A stretch of 64,000 nt of DNA from Pseudomaricurvus alcaniphilus (GTDB lineage Bacteria > Pseudomonadota > Gammaproteobacteria > Pseudomonadales > Cellvibrionaceae). The position numbers and the translations under genes are program-made. The stretch is taken from assembly GCF_011440395.1 (NCBI RefSeq), contig NZ_JAAOIX010000004.1, forward strand, positions 248,001 through 312,000, given 5' to 3'. Positions 1 to 7,779 of the stretch are shown here, one piece after another (positions within the stretch are counted from its first letter, which is position 1; the number at the start of each line of letters is the position of its first letter). Under the pieces are notes generated by a model. The model saw only the letters and a list, made by a program, of their open reading frames with translations, was not told the origin of the DNA and did no database searches.

Positions 1-2051
1 ACCACGGTATAACCGTCGTCGTCCAGGCCGCCGGTTCCAATGACATTGTCAATCGTGTGATAGTAACCACTGTTGTAATTCACATTGGCGCTAAAGATCA
101 GCGAGCCGTGATCACTCAGCTCAACCAGATACTGGCCCCCGAGTACCGCGATCAATTCCGCTGACCCCACCATGACGTTGCCGCCTGCATCAATCGCGGG
201 AATTTTAGCAGCGGGATTTGCCGGCACCACAAAGTCCTTGTACTCGTTATCGAACAGCAGGGTCATGCCCGCTTGCACGGTAAAGCTATCGGTCACCAGA
301 GCATCGAGCCCCACTTCAAATCCACTTACATCAGCCTCATCTCCGGACACGATAAACACCGCACCGCCGGTATCGGGCGAACCTACCGTCTGCGCTTGAA
401 TTTGGGTGAAATCATACATAAACAGGGCAGCATTGAGCCGCACACTGCCACTTGCCAGTGTTGACTTGACGCCAATCTCGTAGGACGTCAACTCCTCAGC
501 GTCATAGGGACCGGCCGAAACGTTGGCCGTAACCAGGCCACCGCTTTTAAAGCCTGTAGCGATGCTGCCGTACAACAAACCCCAATCAGTGTTGTAATCC
601 AATACTGCGCGATAGGTCAGGGCATCGTCCTTGACATCTTGCTTGATACCGATACCCGATGGATCAATAAAATCGACAACTGGCGTTGCTTCGAAAATCT
701 CGTCAGTATAGCGAGCACCCAAAGTCAGCGTCAGAGCATCCGTCAACGGGTAGTAGAGCTCTGCAAACAACGATTTAGCTTCAACCGACCAATCAACACG
801 TGAACTTACCGGTGCAATAGGGCCAGTGGGCAAAAATTGAATGCCGACCAAATCTTCGTAGTCATTGCTCTCTTCCTGAAAGTAAGACATGCCAATCATC
901 CAGTCCAGCCCTTCACCATCGACCACAGTCAACTGGAATTCCTGACTAAAGTCTTCTGAATTGGTCACACCTTCAAAACCGGCCAGCGGAATATTGGCCT
1001 CAAACAATTCAGTACTGGCATTTGACTTGACGCTGTTGGCCGCCGTCAGGGACATGAATTCCATGGTATCCAGTTCATAAGAGACTTTTAAGCTTGCACC
1101 GCCACTGGAATTGTAAGTGCGATCCGCATGGCCATAGGTTTCATGATCCCTGGTGCTGAACTGAAACGCAGCGGGCGGTACCAATCCACCGGTAAAAGCG
1201 GACATGGTAAAAGAAGCAGTAACCGGATCCAATTGCCTTAACCCTGAGGCGGCAGACCCGTCGTATTCGCTCTTATAGGCCGACACGATAAACTGTAATT
1301 CATCAGTGGGCTCATAGGTCAGCTTGCCATTGATGTAGTAGGAGTTCAGGTTATCCAGGTCGTCGCCTTTGACCTGGTCAAAATCAGACACGTCCAGGTT
1401 AGACGACGCCAGGTTCTTAGTAAAACCATCGCGCTTGGCAATGTAACCTGACATATTTGCAGCAACGCTCTCGGACATACCGCCGGAGACGAAAAAGCTG
1501 GCTCGTTTGTTGCCGTAATCCCCTACCGTCGCACTTACTTTACCCTCCAGTTCATCACCCGGGTTGGCGACTCGGGTACTGATCTTTACCGTCCCCCCGG
1601 TGGCGTTGCGACCGTATAAGGTTGCCTGTGGCCCTTTCAGGATTTCTACCTGGGCAATATTGTCCAGTTCCAATGCGGAAGAGCTGAGGCGCGGCAAATA
1701 GACCCCATCCATGTAGACGGCAACACTACTATTGGTCGACCCTGACTGGATAAACGAGCCGACACCACGAATAAATGGAAATACAAAGTTATTGCTGTCG
1801 TTGACCACAATACCGCTGTCGATCATTGCAATGTCTTTGAAACTGCTAACCCCGGCGGTTTCAAGCTGCTCCTGGGAGGCGGCAACCACAGCGATGGGCA
1901 CATCCTGGATACTCTCCGCGCGCCTCTGCGCGGTCACCACAACTTCCTCCAATGTTGCAGTTTGCCCAGCGGCCAGAGTGTCTCCAGCGGTCAAGGCAAG
2001 AGCAGCAGCAATAGACGCCGATAAATACGAATTTTGGTAAAAAGATTTCAT
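1..2051 (-). CDS. TonB-dependent receptor, 3' end outside window
   Basis: Outer-membrane active transporter that imports a substrate using TonB energy. I translated it from the ATG at 2051; it stays open to base 1, so about 683 residues are present and the last part of the barrel is missing. A signal peptide (MKSFYQNSYLSASIAAALAL) is followed by a TonB box-like EEVVVTAQRR and a plug domain with the IRGVG and YGRNATGG motifs typical of plugs in the large proteobacterial receptor group. The barrel follows in the same frame. No Fur-type operator is obvious upstream, and no substrate can be named. It is divergent from the SRPBCC gene at 2329. Confidence 0.93.
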   Translation of the reverse strand, partial: MKSFYQNSYLSASIAAALALTAGDTLAAGQTATLEEVVVTAQRRAESIQDVPIAVVAASQEQLETAGVSSFKDIAMIDSGIVVNDSNNFVFPFIRGVGSFIQSGSTNSSVAVYMDGVYLPRLSSSALELDNIAQVEILKGPQATLYGRNATGGTVKISTRVANPGDELEGKVSATVGDYGNKRASFFVSGGMSESVAANMSGYIAKRDGFTKNLASSNLDVSDFDQVKGDDLDNLNSYYINGKLTYEPTDELQFIVSAYKSEYDGSAASGLRQLDPVTASFTMSAFTGGLVPPAAFQFSTRDHETYGHADRTYNSSGGASLKVSYELDTMEFMSLTAANSVKSNASTELFEANIPLAGFEGVTNSEDFSQEFQLTVVDGEGLDWMIGMSYFQEESNDYEDLVGIQFLPTGPIAPVSSRVDWSVEAKSLFAELYYPLTDALTLTLGARYTDEIFEATPVVDFIDPSGIGIKQDVKDDALTYRAVLDYNTDWGLLYGSIATGFKSGGLVTANVSAGPYDAEELTSYEIGVKSTLASGSVRLNAALFMYDFTQIQAQTVGSPDTGGAVFIVSGDEADVSGFEVGLDALVTDSFTVQAGMTLLFDNEYKDFVVPANPAAKIPAIDAGGNVMVGSAELIAVLGGQYLVELSDHGSLIFSANVNYNSGYYHTIDNVIGTGGLDDDGYTV

Positions 2052-2328
2052 AGTGAGCCCTGCTTGTTATTTATGTTTTCTATTCTGCCAAACAAATATT
2101 CACTACTGAATCGCAGAATATTTTACAAACTCTACTATCGGATAAAACCTGATCCGTGTCAATTAATAAATAAACACTTACATATGAAAAGATGTTAAAA
2201 GCCACAGATCAGGGTTAGAATTCCGTGTGTACCAATGTGACCTACGCACGTATGCTCGTTGATTAAACCGGGCGATTATTAGAGATACCCTTCATTAAAC
2301 TCGACGATACAGAATAATCCGGATTTCC

Positions 2329-2823
2329 ATGCCTAGACTCTATAGCCTCGCCGCCGTTGATACCGACTTTTTCGATTCAGCTCGCTTTCAAATCACACAC
2401 CAGCTCGACATAAATTGCTCAGCCACGAGAATGATGTCGGCACTGCGGGACGCACAACAGTGGGTAGCCTGGGCGAGCCCGATGGTGTCGGCCGACTGGA
2501 CATCTGCAGCGGGAGGAAAAGATGCCACACGGGATGTTTACCTGAGGGGTGGCATCTTGTTTAAAGAGCGTTTTTTTCACTGGCAAGACGCCCAGCGGGT
2601 CAGCTTTTGTGTAGACCAGGCCAACGTGCCCGGCCTGGTCAGATTCGCTGAGGACCACAAGATCATCACTATTGGCAACAATCGTGTGCGACTGCATTTC
2701 ACTCTGGCGTTTGAAACCGGCAGAGGCGCCCGCCTGCTAGCACCATTAGTCTACGGGCTTTTAAAACGGATTGTGCCCCGCATGCTGGAACGCTACAAGA
2801 AGTTGCTGGAATCCCCTGCTTAA
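2329..2823 (+). CDS. SRPBCC-superfamily (polyketide cyclase/lipid transport-like) protein
   Basis: A 164-residue soluble protein with no signal peptide or membrane segment. The layout of a helix followed by a curved sheet and a long C-terminal helix (LLAPLVYGLLKRIVPRMLERYKKLL), with an early SATRMMSALRDAQQWVAW segment, fits the SRPBCC/START-like fold, which binds hydrophobic ligands. The match is from fold-type sequence texture, not a diagnostic motif. It ends only 14 bases before the stop of the convergent membrane-protein gene at 2838, so the two transcription units meet with almost no space for a terminator. The function is unknown; lipid or steroid-like ligands are possible. Confidence 0.62.
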   Translation: MPRLYSLAAVDTDFFDSARFQITHQLDINCSATRMMSALRDAQQWVAWASPMVSADWTSAAGGKDATRDVYLRGGILFKERFFHWQDAQRVSFCVDQANVPGLVRFAEDHKIITIGNNRVRLHFTLAFETGRGARLLAPLVYGLLKRIVPRMLERYKKLLESPA

Positions 2824-2837
2824 CCCTAGCCCTGCCC

Positions 2838-3557
2838 CTAGCTCGCTGCCGCCGATAGCGGCTGACACTCTTCGCCAGCCTGGCGTTTAATCGCCTTGAT
2901 TAACAAATAGGTAGTTAGAAAGAACCAGGTACCCCAGGCCGCCAGGGGTATATAGATACCAAACAAGCCATTCCAGGCAAAAGGACCGGATTTAAAAAAG
3001 ATAATGAGGCCGCCAGGCATCAACAGAAAATCGATAAACAGAAACAGGTAGCAGGCCCAGCGGGGAAATAAAGGCGTATCACTTTTATCCGCAAAGCCAA
3101 TGATCGCCATGCATAAAGGTATAAGCAGGAAGGGTGATGTCATTGCCACAAACGGAGTCCAGGCGAGGTCATTCAAAAGCTGTATTAAATCCGGGTGTCT
3201 ATCCAGCCTGAAAGCAGCGGTCGCCCAGAACAGCGTGGGGAATGTCAACGTAATCACATTGCCGGCACTGGCCATTAACTGGGTGTAAGTCCAAACGGGA
3301 AAGCGGCCTTCAACCCGCCGCATCTGTACCGTCAAAACACCTGCAAACGGCAAGTATAAGGCCGACCCCCACATAAATAACAACAAACCAAAGCGAATCC
3401 TGTGGGGGTCACTTTGATAAAATGCAGCGATTTCCTCGCCCCCTGCGCCGGGCGAATGCGGAGGTAAAAAGCCACCCACAAACACCCAGCCAACACCGAG
3501 CAAAACAGCAAACGCAGGGCCACACCAGGCGGCAACCAACTGGCTTCTTACATTCAT
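2838..3557 (-). CDS. Multi-spanning membrane protein, paralogue 3 of 3
   Basis: A 239-residue protein with about six or seven hydrophobic segments and no recognised catalytic motif. It is clearly paralogous to the two genes upstream: all share a MNxRSQ-type start, a proline-rich PPHSP/PPLSP loop after the first helix, a PRWACY-like motif and FFKxGPFAWNGL near the C-terminus. Its ATG overlaps the TGA of the preceding paralogue by four bases (ATGA at 3554-3557), so translation is probably coupled. I do not recognise a named family. Confidence is high that it is a gene and low about its role. Confidence 0.85.
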   Translation of the reverse strand: MNVRSQLVAAWCGPAFAVLLGVGWVFVGGFLPPHSPGAGGEEIAAFYQSDPHRIRFGLLLFMWGSALYLPFAGVLTVQMRRVEGRFPVWTYTQLMASAGNVITLTFPTLFWATAAFRLDRHPDLIQLLNDLAWTPFVAMTSPFLLIPLCMAIIGFADKSDTPLFPRWACYLFLFIDFLLMPGGLIIFFKSGPFAWNGLFGIYIPLAAWGTWFFLTTYLLIKAIKRQAGEECQPLSAAAS

Positions 3558-4261
3558 ACTGGCAATCCTTTCAGTGGTAGATCGCTATTTAAAATCGCGC
3601 GCCGACAATACACGGCCATTAGCAAAAACCAGAGGGTGAACAGTGTCAGCGGGATCCACCAGACAAAAAGACCGTTCCAGGCGAAGGGCCCGGTCTTCAT
3701 AAAGAAAGCGAGCAGTGCCGAGAAAAACGAGACCAGTATCCATAATTGAAAATAGCCAAACCAGCGAGGAAACAACGGCTGATCACTATTATCCTGGAAG
3801 ATAGCCACTGCCAGGGCGGCATACTGGATAATAAAAGGGCCTATCCCGGTAATGAAAATCAACCAGCCCAGATCCACAATCAGCTGGATAATTTGCGGAT
3901 CCCGGCCCTCCCGAAAGGCCGCTACGGCCCACATGTAGCCCGGTATAAAAAACGTAATGGACGCTAACACCGCACAAGTAATTATTGTCCAGGACAAAAA
4001 GCGGGATTCGCCCTGCGTCTTTTGCACCAGCTCGGCAATCATGACCGACCAGGGCAGGTATAATGCGGCAACCAGGGTAATGATCAATGCGCACACGCGC
4101 AGTGGCACGGAGCGCTCACTGAACAGCGCGGCGACTTGCTCGGCAGTCAGCGTCGGCGACATGGGTGGCACCCACTGGGCAAAGAACACAAATGCAATTA
4201 AAAACAGACCGACAAAGGCTGCGCCACTCCAGATACCGTACATGCTTAATGTTTTATTCAT
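3554..4261 (-). CDS. Multi-spanning membrane protein, paralogue 2 of 3
   Basis: Membrane protein of 235 residues, paralogous to the genes on both sides and the most divergent of the three. It keeps the proline-rich VPPMSP loop, a FPRWFGYF motif and FFMKTGPFAWNGLF. I start it at the ATG at 4261 (MNKTLSMYG). The reading frame extends to a TTG at 4312, but that would overlap the previous gene and adds residues with no counterpart in the paralogues. It sits 37 bases after the first paralogue and overlaps the next by ATGA, so the three form one operon. Function unknown. Confidence 0.82.
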   Translation of the reverse strand: MNKTLSMYGIWSGAAFVGLFLIAFVFFAQWVPPMSPTLTAEQVAALFSERSVPLRVCALIITLVAALYLPWSVMIAELVQKTQGESRFLSWTIITCAVLASITFFIPGYMWAVAAFREGRDPQIIQLIVDLGWLIFITGIGPFIIQYAALAVAIFQDNSDQPLFPRWFGYFQLWILVSFFSALLAFFMKTGPFAWNGLFVWWIPLTLFTLWFLLMAVYCRRAILNSDLPLKGLPV

Positions 4262-4298
4262 AGTGTGGGTACTCAACACAGAAGATTGCAAGTGGCCG

Positions 4299-4994
4299 TT
4301 ACCCAGCCGCAAGGGCCTGGCGCTGCGCGGCCTTGATCAGCAAGTAAGCCATGACAACGAACCAGGCAGCGAATGCAATCAGGGGTAGCCAAATGCCAAT
4401 TAAACCATCCCAGGCAAACGGCCCGGTTTTGAAGAATATCACCAGGCCACCAGGCAGAATTAATAAATCAGCCCAAAGATTGAAATAGCAGGCCCAGCGG
4501 GGAAAGGTAGGCTGCTGACTTTTGTCGCCAAAGCCCACTATCGCAATGCAGATGGGTATGACTAAAAAGGGCACGGTCATACCGACAAATGGCAACCAGG
4601 CCAAATCACTCAGTAGCTGTATAAGTTCTGGGCTTCGGTCCAGGCGAAACGCGGTTGCAGCCCAAAACAGCACCGGAAAGGCGAGGGTCAAGAGAGTACC
4701 AGCGGCCGCCATAAGGTGCGTATACGCCCATACCGGCGCTGGCCCCTCAATACGAGCGAGCTGTACATAAATCACCGCACTGAAGGGTAAAAATGCCGCC
4801 GTGCCCCACATGCTGAGCAATATGCCAAGGCGAATACCCATAGGGTTAGCCTGATAAAAACTGGCAACCTCAACACCACCAAGCTCGGGCGATAGCGGCG
4901 GGAAAAAGCCGGCAGTCACTATCCAGCCCAACCCAAACAACAGCATAAATAACGGGCCGCACCAGGCAGCGATGATCTGACTTCGGGTATTCAT
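4299..4994 (-). CDS. Multi-spanning membrane protein, paralogue 1 of 3
   Basis: First gene of the three-paralogue operon, 231 residues, with about six or seven hydrophobic helices. It is most similar to paralogue 3, sharing MNTRSQ, GIRLGILLSMWG, the FRLDRSPELIQLL segment and FFKTGPFAWDGL. An AGAGG ribosome site lies just before the ATG at 4994. The conserved charged patch between helices (FRLDRxPxLIQLLxDLAW) and the invariant GPFAW loop are the best candidates for functional residues. No known domain is recognised. The promoter must lie between 4995 and the divergent kinase gene. Confidence 0.85.
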   Translation of the reverse strand: MNTRSQIIAAWCGPLFMLLFGLGWIVTAGFFPPLSPELGGVEVASFYQANPMGIRLGILLSMWGTAAFLPFSAVIYVQLARIEGPAPVWAYTHLMAAAGTLLTLAFPVLFWAATAFRLDRSPELIQLLSDLAWLPFVGMTVPFLVIPICIAIVGFGDKSQQPTFPRWACYFNLWADLLILPGGLVIFFKTGPFAWDGLIGIWLPLIAFAAWFVVMAYLLIKAAQRQALAAG

Positions 4995-5148
4995 TACTAA
5001 ACCTCTGTTACTCTTGGTTTATAAGCGTTTCATTTGGTTTAAGCTTGCTACTATTTACGAGTAACCACCTTGAATAAGCAGCTATCTATCTATATGAGCA
5101 ACCAACTACATAGGTAATCCGCTATACAAGATATATGCACTTACAATT

Positions 5149-5172
5149 ATAAGTAATCACTTACTAAAAGTG
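5149..5172. promoter_or_regulatory. Operator-like palindrome, copy 1 (TAAGT-N4-ACTTA)
   Basis: The inverted repeat TAAGT-aatc-ACTTA (5151-5164) lies inside a 24-base sequence repeated almost exactly at 5339-5362. Size and symmetry resemble TetR- or GntR-type operators. An additional ACTTA/TAAGT inversion (5140-5155) overlaps it. No regulator gene is present nearby. Confidence 0.5.
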
Positions 5173-5338
5173 GAATATTAGCGCTTTTCAAGCCCACATA
5201 CAACAGTGAAATAATCCTCGCCTGCCCCGCACCCGTTTTCAACCTCTGGCCGTCATATGCATGGCAAATATACCCCTCCGCCCGCCCCTGCAAGACTTTA
5301 TCCTTGAATATCCTACGGGAAAGGCATAATATATCCTT

Positions 5339-5362
5339 TATAAGTAAGCACTTATTAAAAGT
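5339..5362. promoter_or_regulatory. Operator-like palindrome, copy 2 (TAAGT-N4-ACTTA)
   Basis: Second copy of the 24-base sequence, with the inverted repeat ATAAGT-aagc-ACTTAT. It differs from copy 1 at two positions, in the spacer and just outside the core. It lies about 80 bases upstream of the phosphotransferase start, where a repressor would act. Confidence 0.5.
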
Positions 5363-5440
5363 TGGTCGCCGGAGTCTGTCAGGCCGGTGCCTGACAACCT
5401 GATTTCCACACTGATTATTACCAAGCCAGGACTGAGACAA

Positions 5441-6520
5441 ATGACAATAAAGTTTGCATCTACGCCCGATGAAATGACCCCCGAGTGGTTTACCTCACTT
5501 TTGCAAAATGCCGGATTGTTGGGTAGCGGCCACGTCGAAAACGTGAGTCTGGTGCCGTTTGGTGGTGGCGTCATGACCAATATGGTTCGTGCCAGCCTGA
5601 GCTATTCCGGTACCACCGACGCTCCCGCCAGCATGCTGGTGAAATACCCATCCAGCGATGAAGGCAACCTCCTAATCGCCCAGGTCACTGGCCTGTATGA
5701 GTTTGAAGTGCGCTTTTACCAGGATATCGCCCCCAAACTGACTGACGCCAGTATTCCTAAAGCCTATTTGGCGCAGATAGACGAAAAGAGTGGCCGCTTC
5801 AACCTGGCATTGGAAGACCTCAGTGGCATTACCCAGGCTGGTGAGAAATCTCCTCCCAGTGCAGACCAGTGCATCGCCGTGTTTCGTGAACTCGCCGGCT
5901 TTCAGGCCGCATTCTGGAACTCGCCGGTATTAGCCGAGTTCAACTGGCTCGCCCCCCAACGCACCCAACAATATTTTGATGCCTTCCCCGCTGCCCTGGA
6001 GCCCTTTCTCAATCGCTATGCCACGGGCCTGAGCGCCGAGCAGATCGAGCTTTTCAAGACAGTGATGCCTAACGCCGGCAAATGGGTACGCTCCTGGCAA
6101 GCACCAACCGCGCTCCAGCATGGCGAGTTTCGCAGTGCGAACGTGCTATTTGGTACTAGCGCAGATGCGCCGCCGGTAACACTGATCGATTTTCAAACCG
6201 TTCGCGTTGGCCCACCGGGGGTCGACCTGGCCTACTTTATGGCCTGCTCCCTGCCAACAGAAGAGCGCAGAAAGATCGAACGCGATGTCATCACGGCTTA
6301 CCACCAGGAGCTTGTTAAAGCAGGTGTTAAGGACTTCGACTGGGATGCCTGCTGGAAATCCTACTGCGAAGGCGCCCTGTACGGCGTCATCTTCTACGGC
6401 GGTGTAGCAGCACAAGTTGAATCAAATGAGCACAACGACAAGTTGCTCGCGGACCTGATTCAAAAGCTGGCCAACATGGCGCTCGACCTCGACTCGATCA
6501 AAATAGCCGGCTTAGGCTAA
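5441..6520 (+). CDS. Ecdysteroid/choline-kinase-like phosphotransferase
   Basis: A 359-residue cytoplasmic kinase-fold protein of the aminoglycoside-phosphotransferase superfamily, closest in style to the EcKinase/DUF1679 group that phosphorylates small alcohols. The catalytic loop is HGEFRSANVLF, where the family normally has HGD, so an Asp-to-Glu change is visible at the Brenner-type motif. The metal-binding segment is LIDFQTVRVGPPGVDLAYF, the DFQ form typical of EcKinases. I use the ATG at 5441 because an AGGA site precedes it by about nine bases; the frame is open back to a GTG at 5387. It is followed by the DUF7064-like gene after 58 bases. The substrate is unknown. Confidence 0.82.
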   Translation: MTIKFASTPDEMTPEWFTSLLQNAGLLGSGHVENVSLVPFGGGVMTNMVRASLSYSGTTDAPASMLVKYPSSDEGNLLIAQVTGLYEFEVRFYQDIAPKLTDASIPKAYLAQIDEKSGRFNLALEDLSGITQAGEKSPPSADQCIAVFRELAGFQAAFWNSPVLAEFNWLAPQRTQQYFDAFPAALEPFLNRYATGLSAEQIELFKTVMPNAGKWVRSWQAPTALQHGEFRSANVLFGTSADAPPVTLIDFQTVRVGPPGVDLAYFMACSLPTEERRKIERDVITAYHQELVKAGVKDFDWDACWKSYCEGALYGVIFYGGVAAQVESNEHNDKLLADLIQKLANMALDLDSIKIAGLG

Positions 6521-6578
6521 ATCAACCCACTCTGATAGTGAATTCAAGCAATAACATCATCATAAACAGGAACTCAAT

Positions 6579-7691
6579 ATGGCTTATCCAGGCACAGAAA
6601 TTAAACCGGACGACAGATCGGGCTGGGTTGATGAACCCAACCTGAGAGACGAGTACTTCCACCGTTTCAGCGACGACCCCTACTGGAGCGAAAACACGCT
6701 GCTGAGCTTCAACGTACCCGAGCGCAACCTGTGTGGCTTTATCTATGTCTACTGGCGCCCCAATATGAACCTGGCCGTTGCCGGCCCATGTATTTGGGAT
6801 CACACCGGCGAAGACGTGTACAACTGCCTGTACTACGGCTGGGATCAACACCTGGCGATTCCCCCCGGCTCTGAGATGTACGATTTTGCCCTGTCGAACT
6901 CCCTAACCTGCAAAATGGTCAAGCCCTGGGAGGAGTACCACTTCACCTACGACCGCAATGGCTTCAAGTTCGACCTGGTGTGGACCGCCTTTACCAAAGA
7001 GCCGCACTACATGAAGTTGTCCAAGAGCGGTGAAGAGGACCCGGGCATTAAAAACTGGGTCAAAAAAGAAAGTGACTTTCCGGTCGGCCACTACGAGCAA
7101 TCCGGTCAGTTCAACGGCTGGATCGAGCTTAACGGCGAGCGCATTGCCATCAGCAGTGGCGCCCTGCGCGACCGCGGCTGGGGACCCCGCCATGCCGACG
7201 TATCTGACCCATTGCGAGCTGGCTGGCCCTACGCTTTTGCCTCGGAAAAAAGCTCCTGGCACCTGTACGATCCGCAGACTGAACTCAGCTTCGCCGACGA
7301 TCCTATCGAAGGTACCACCGAAACGGTCACCACCGGCTTTTATGTTCGCGATGGCATCAAGTCCCGCGTAGTCTCCGGCACCCGCAAGGCTGTGCGCGGC
7401 CGCGATGGACGAGTTCTGACCCAGGAAATTCGCGCTGTCGACGAACTCGGCCGGGAGCTACACGCCAAGGGTAAAACATTAAACTGGTTAAAATGGCCCA
7501 TCAACAGCGACATCATCAACTGGTGGTCGCTGGTACGATGGGAATACGACGGCCAGGTCGTCTACGGTGAAGACCAGGATTTCATGAACTTCAAGCACTA
7601 CCGCAGATACTGGGAGAAGTTAATTGCCAAGGACCCCGGCTTGCTGCACTGCTTTCCAGACGATCCTGACTACCCTCCTTACCGAAAGTAA
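6579..7691 (+). CDS. DUF7064/DUF7065-like (AttH-type lipocalin fold) protein
   Basis: A 370-residue soluble protein rich in Trp, Tyr and Asp, with no signal peptide. The sequence style (an N-terminal acidic segment, repeated beta-rich halves and the central SGALRDRGWGPRH motif) resembles the AttH/hydroxyneurosporene-synthase-like proteins now split into DUF7064 and DUF7065. Family members often sit beside phosphotransferases like the gene immediately upstream. An AGGA site precedes the ATG at 6579. The pair is probably one transcript under the TAAGT palindromes. The biochemical role is unknown; modification of a hydrophobic or isoprenoid ligand is only a guess. Confidence 0.65.
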   Translation: MAYPGTEIKPDDRSGWVDEPNLRDEYFHRFSDDPYWSENTLLSFNVPERNLCGFIYVYWRPNMNLAVAGPCIWDHTGEDVYNCLYYGWDQHLAIPPGSEMYDFALSNSLTCKMVKPWEEYHFTYDRNGFKFDLVWTAFTKEPHYMKLSKSGEEDPGIKNWVKKESDFPVGHYEQSGQFNGWIELNGERIAISSGALRDRGWGPRHADVSDPLRAGWPYAFASEKSSWHLYDPQTELSFADDPIEGTTETVTTGFYVRDGIKSRVVSGTRKAVRGRDGRVLTQEIRAVDELGRELHAKGKTLNWLKWPINSDIINWWSLVRWEYDGQVVYGEDQDFMNFKHYRRYWEKLIAKDPGLLHCFPDDPDYPPYRK

Positions 7692-7698
7692 ACTCAAC

Positions 7699-7725
7699 CA
7701 CGGCACAATTGTGAGTTGTGCCGTG
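7699..7725. terminator. Perfect 10-bp hairpin between convergent genes
   Basis: CACGGCACAA pairs with TTGTGCCGTG across a seven-base loop, eight bases after the stop of the DUF7064-like gene. There is no T-tract in either direction, so it may be a bidirectional terminator or an RNA-stabilising hairpin. Confidence 0.55.
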
Positions 7726-7779
7726 CCCCCAGACCATCTTCCAAGTCTGCGGCGCCAAGCGAGGGGTTCAAGCCCTTCG

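Larger units (their letters stand above)
4995..5440. other. Divergent intergenic region with duplicated palindrome
   Basis: This 446-base AT-rich region separates the membrane-protein operon (leftward) from the phosphotransferase gene (rightward) and must hold both promoters. It contains two copies of a 24-base sequence centred on TAAGT-N4-ACTTA, listed separately. No other gene or RNA is visible. Confidence 0.6.
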
